Below, in pieces: positions 50,585 to 53,045 of a stretch of 53,045 nt of DNA. The stretch comes from JASGDC01 sp047606545 (lineage in GTDB: Bacteria; Actinomycetota; Actinomycetes; Actinomycetales; Micrococcaceae). The position numbers and the translations under genes were made by a program. The notes beneath the pieces are model-generated. The model was not told where the DNA came from, did no database searches, and worked only from the letters and a program-made list of their open reading frames with translations. Numbering within the stretch: the first letter of the stretch is position 1; the number at the start of each line of letters is the position of its first letter. Location: contig JASGEI010000008.1 of the NCBI GenBank assembly GCA_047606545.1, forward strand, positions 1 to 53,045. The letters run 5' to 3'.

Positions 50585-52032
50585 CAAATAAATCAACACA
50601 TATAGAAAAAGGGGATCATAATTATAAAAAAGATCTCCAACACCGTCATGTGCAAATGATCGCAATCGGTGGTGCTATTGGTACAGGATTGTTCCTCGGT
50701 GCCGGTGGTCGTTTAGAGAAGGTCGGGCCTTCTCTAGCGCTTGTATACATATTCTGTGGTCTTATTGCATTCTTAGTGCTTCGTGCATTAGGTGAAATGG
50801 TAATGCACCGTCCTACTTCAGGATCTTTCGTATCATATGCTCGCGAGTTCCTAGGTGAAAAAGGAGCGTATGTAGCTGGTTGGGCTAACTTCGTTAACTG
50901 GACTACTACTGGTATTGCTGATGCAACTGCAGTTGCGCTGTATTTCCAATACTGGAATATTGGTTCTGCGAAAACACAGTGGTTAGTAGCATTAATTGCG
51001 CTACTATTTGTAACTGCTATCAACTTACTAGGTGTTAAATATTTTGGTGAATTAGAGTTTTGGTTTGCTGGAATTAAAGTAGTAGCCCTATTAGCATTCT
51101 TGCTAGTTGGTCTTTGGGTGCTAGGTGCAAGGCATCAAATCGATGGACACACTCCTGGTTTCCAATTGATTTCTAGCAATGGTGGTTTTTTCCCACACGG
51201 TGTGCTTCCAGCAATTATGCTTAGCCAGGGTGTAATCTTCGCTTATGCTGCAATTGAGGTAATTGGTATTACTGCTGGTGAAACTGAGAATCCTCATAAA
51301 GTAATTCCGAAAGCTGTTAACTCAGTTATCTGGCGTATTGTTATTTTCTATGTAGGTTCTGTAATCATTTTGACTATGGTGCTTCCATGGACAGCATATT
51401 CTGCAGGTGAATCTCCATTTGTGACATTCTTCGATAAACTAGGTATTCCAGGTACCGCTGGTATTATGAACTTCGTAGTTATTACTGCAGCAATGTCATC
51501 GTTAAACTCAGGTATTTACTCAAATAGTCGTACGCTTCGTAATATGGGTGTGAATGGTACTGCTCCAAAGGCTACTACTAAGATGAGTGACCGTGGTGTA
51601 CCAATAGGTGCAGTTGGCTTTACTCTTTGTTTCTCAGTAATTGGTATTATTTTGAACTATATTGTTCCATCTTCAGCATTTGAAGTTGTAATTAACCTTT
51701 CATCGGTAGCAATTATCGTAATGTGGTGTAGTATTCTTTACGCACACATTAAGTTCCATAAACAAGTCACTGCAGGTAAGGTAGCTGAGACATCATTTAA
51801 GATGCCATTTGCACCATACTCTAACTGGTTTGCATTAGTATCATTGATTATCATCTTTATTATGTCTTGTTTCGACTATCCTGTCGGTCTATACACTATT
51901 GCTGTGGCAGTGCCAATTATTGTGATTGTATTGGTAATTGGCTGGTTCAAAGTACGAGATAATGTAGATCCTCACGGTAGTCATTATGCTGAACATCAAA
52001 AGAAGGTTGAAGAAGAACATCTAGAGCTTTAA
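50581..52032 (+). CDS. Amino-acid permease, AAT family (tandem copy 2)
   Basis: The protein has 483 residues from the ATG at 50581, which overlaps the stop of copy 1 (ATGA). An ATG at 50563 would add six residues inside copy 1. It repeats the family pattern: RHVQMIAIGGAIGTGLFLGAG, FLVLRALGEMVMHRPTSGS, WANFVNWTTTGIADATAVAL, VKYFGELEFWFAGIKV and IFAYAAIEVIGITAGETENP. The two proteins are clearly paralogous along their whole length, which points to a tandem duplication with later divergence. Coupled translation suggests equal expression, and the transporters may handle different amino acids. Confidence 0.93.
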   Translation: MTNKSTHIEKGDHNYKKDLQHRHVQMIAIGGAIGTGLFLGAGGRLEKVGPSLALVYIFCGLIAFLVLRALGEMVMHRPTSGSFVSYAREFLGEKGAYVAGWANFVNWTTTGIADATAVALYFQYWNIGSAKTQWLVALIALLFVTAINLLGVKYFGELEFWFAGIKVVALLAFLLVGLWVLGARHQIDGHTPGFQLISSNGGFFPHGVLPAIMLSQGVIFAYAAIEVIGITAGETENPHKVIPKAVNSVIWRIVIFYVGSVIILTMVLPWTAYSAGESPFVTFFDKLGIPGTAGIMNFVVITAAMSSLNSGIYSNSRTLRNMGVNGTAPKATTKMSDRGVPIGAVGFTLCFSVIGIILNYIVPSSAFEVVINLSSVAIIVMWCSILYAHIKFHKQVTAGKVAETSFKMPFAPYSNWFALVSLIIIFIMSCFDYPVGLYTIAVAVPIIVIVLVIGWFKVRDNVDPHGSHYAEHQKKVEEEHLEL

Positions 52033-52044
52033 CCAAGCTTTAGG

Positions 52045-52050
52045 TATAAT
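52045..52050 (+). promoter_or_regulatory. Possible -10 element of the PspC gene
   Basis: TATAAT stands 73 bases before the GTG start. Transcription from it would start close to 52057, just before the hairpin at 52064. No good -35 is seen. Confidence 0.3.
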
Positions 52051-52063
52051 TACAGCAACCATT

Positions 52064-52104
52064 AAGCTTCCTTCAATAAACTTTTATTGAAGGAAGCTTT
52101 TCTA
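52064..52104 (+). terminator. Rho-independent terminator between permease and PspC gene
   Basis: A perfect 16-base-pair stem (52064-52079 with 52084-52099) has a four-base loop and is followed by a short T-rich tract. It ends only about six bases before the ribosome site of the next gene. Confidence 0.75.
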
Positions 52105-52117
52105 TATAGGAGCAAAT

Positions 52118-52657
52118 GTGAAAAACGATAAATATGTTGAACCAGATGCAGTTTATGTCGATAAACCCAAAAAAGATTTTTTGGGAAAGCCTCGTTTAGA
52201 TAGTGGGGAGAAGGTTTATCCTTCTAATAACTTTGCTGACAAGACTTTTAATAAAATTCGTAATACTGGTCTAGAACGTAGCAATAATAGAATGCTTGGT
52301 GGAGTCTGTGGCATGGTAGCAGAACGTACTCCGTTAAGTGCTACTATGGTTCGAATTATTGTCGGAATATTAACTATAGTTACTTTTGGTGCCACAGTAT
52401 TGATTTACGGTAGTACTTGGGCACTGCTAAGTGATAAAAAGGGTCGAATCCCAGCTCAAGACTTTAAACATGGAAAGACATCGCCTAGTGTAGTTGGCTC
52501 ATTCTTAATGATGGTTATCGGGCTAGTAGCACTATTTTGGACTAAGATTATTACTTTTGCATTATGGGCAGCCCTAGGTGCAATGGTATTCTTCGCCCTT
52601 AAATACCTAGCAAGTAGCAAAAGAAAGTCGAAAGCAGCCGTTAAAGTTAGCAAGTAA
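52118..52657 (+). CDS. PspC domain membrane protein
   Basis: The protein has 179 residues. A polar N-terminal 50 residues is followed by the PspC core SNNRMLGGVCGMVAERTPLS with ATMVRIIVGILTIVTFGATV and two further helices, then a basic tail (SKRKSKAAVKVSK). PspC proteins are small membrane proteins linked to envelope stress. Actinobacterial members often accompany sensor kinases, which are not present here. The start is GTG behind ATAGGAG. The overlapping ATG TGA two bases earlier is out of frame. Confidence 0.85.
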   Translation: MKNDKYVEPDAVYVDKPKKDFLGKPRLDSGEKVYPSNNFADKTFNKIRNTGLERSNNRMLGGVCGMVAERTPLSATMVRIIVGILTIVTFGATVLIYGSTWALLSDKKGRIPAQDFKHGKTSPSVVGSFLMMVIGLVALFWTKIITFALWAALGAMVFFALKYLASSKRKSKAAVKVSK

Positions 52658-52659
52658 TT

Positions 52660-52690
52660 TTGCTTTTTAACAATAATATGGCAAGATAAT
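52660..52690 (+). promoter_or_regulatory. Possible promoter of tRNA-Ser(TGA)
   Basis: TTGCTT (52660-52665) and GATAAT (52685-52690) are 19 bases apart. Transcription would start around 52697, about 20 bases before the tRNA. Confidence 0.4.
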
Positions 52691-52717
52691 ACAGGTAGGT
52701 TTTTTACTTACAGCTTT

Positions 52718-52808
52718 GGAAGTGTGTCCGAGCGGCCTAAGGAGACGGTCTTGAAAACCGTTGTACGGTGACCCCGTACCGTGGGTTCAAATCCCACCGC
52801 TTCCGCCA
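52718..52808 (+). tRNA. tRNA-Ser (TGA)
   Basis: A 91-base gene including an encoded CCA, with the long class II variable arm. GGAAGTG (52718-52724) pairs with CGCTTCC (52798-52804), with one G-U pair, and the discriminator is G. The anticodon TGA is at 52752-52754. The T-loop is TTCAAAT. Confidence 0.97.
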
Positions 52809-52810
52809 AA

Positions 52811-52842
52811 AATCCCTCAAGGTAAAACTTGAGGGATTTTTA
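52811..52842 (+). terminator. Terminator after tRNA-Ser(TGA)
   Basis: AATCCCTCAAG (52811-52821) pairs perfectly with CTTGAGGGATT (52828-52838) and runs into a T-rich tract. It starts two bases past the tRNA CCA end. Confidence 0.9.
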
Positions 52843-52876
52843 TTTACTCTAAACTTTTTGGTATATGCCGTATATC

Positions 52877-52914
52877 CTTACAAAAGGACGCTAAAAATGG
52901 GATCCACTTGTAAG
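52877..52914. repeat. Inverted repeat, possible insertion-sequence end
   Basis: CTTACAA (52877-52883) and TTGTAAG (52908-52914) are inverted copies around GGACGCTAAAAATGGGATCC. The site lies between the tRNA-Ser terminator and a short open frame entering from the right edge, as an insertion-sequence terminus would. Confidence 0.3.
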
Positions 52915-52957
52915 AATTTGGACTTATAGGCCATAATGTGTTGTTGGTTCGAGTGTG

Positions 52958-53044
52958 TTACTCGGTTGTGTTGACCCAGATTGCACCTCCTTTGTATCTG
53001 ATTGTTTGGTATGATTTGTCGATTTCTTTTGGCCCTATTTGTTC
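52958..53044 (-). CDS. Possible 3' end of a CDS (transposase-like?), cut by window edge
   Basis: The minus-strand frame gives 28 residues ending IRYKGGAIWVNTTE and a TAA stop at 52958-52960. The base composition is less AT-rich than nearby intergenic DNA, and the inverted repeat at 52877-52914 lies about 45 bases downstream. Both fit the end of an insertion sequence with its transposase. I do not recognise the peptide, and the fragment is too short to assign a family. Confidence 0.25.
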   Translation of the reverse strand, partial: EQIGPKEIDKSYQTIRYKGGAIWVNTTE

Positions 53045-53045
53045 T

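Noticed and set aside
1..53045. CRISPR array or other regularly spaced direct repeats
   Set aside because: I saw no evenly spaced direct repeats and no cas-like proteins.
1..53045. Alternative genetic code
   Set aside because: TGA ends several well-conserved genes at their expected lengths (for example copy 1 of the tandem permeases and the adhesin), so the standard code holds.

Overview
The window looks like chromosomal DNA from an AT-rich, Gram-positive actinobacterium. The evidence is the set of families: a DUF4916 Nudix-like protein, a TAP-type alpha/beta hydrolase, a 340-residue class II fructose-bisphosphate aldolase, a long DRTGG-containing phosphotransacetylase, a surface protein ending in an LAxTG (class E sortase type) signal, several DUF6541 membrane proteins, and a small 4.5S-type SRP RNA. 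TAA, TAG and TGA all act as stops, so the code is standard. I cannot name the genus. There is no rRNA, CRISPR array, plasmid origin or complete mobile element. The last 170 bases may be one end of an insertion sequence.

Layout. 1-9.4 kb: a cut amino-acid permease, an OatA-like acyltransferase, DUF445, a glycerophosphodiesterase, the acetate pathway pta-ackA, a spermidine-synthase-like protein and a shortened flavoprotein. 9.5-10.1 kb: tRNA-Glu, tRNA-Asp and tRNA-Phe. 10.3-17.2 kb: a PTPS-related membrane protein, the copper pair copZ-copA, xth, a TrmH-type methyltransferase and fba. 17.3-26.1 kb: an unknown anchored protein, the first DUF6541 protein, purA, a CoA-binding protein, a thioester-domain surface adhesin, and a second DUF6541 protein convergent with the adhesin. 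26.1-32.3 kb, all on the minus strand in the direction of transcription: ffs, dnaX, recR, a PhnB-like VOC protein, lysC and a conserved unknown. 32.4-42.5 kb: a surface-glycan region with a flippase, UDP-glucose dehydrogenase, two GT2 and one GT4 glycosyltransferases, and two adjacent DUF6541 proteins. 42.5-52.8 kb: tRNA-Ser(GGA), a YbjQ protein, a queuosine-precursor transporter convergent with tgt, DUF4916 divergent from tmk-holB, a secreted-type peptidase, two tandem amino-acid permeases, a PspC protein and tRNA-Ser(TGA).

How it fits together. The most distinctive content is the envelope gene set. Four DUF6541 paralogues share an Asp-x3-His and Tyr-Pro-x3-His signature in a predicted external loop, as in GT-C type glycosyltransferases, and a conserved cysteine pair in a C-terminal domain. 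They sit beside genes for UDP-glucuronate supply, glycosyl transfer, lipid-linked glycan flipping and O-acylation, and beside a sortase-anchored adhesin. I infer a system that builds a surface glycan or glycosylates surface proteins. Its chemistry cannot be read from sequence alone. The remaining genes are housekeeping. Several regulatory structures also deserve attention: a palindrome carrying opposed -10 elements between tmk and DUF4916, a long hairpin ahead of lysC, a terminator built into the purA coding end, and a probable leaderless DUF6541 gene.
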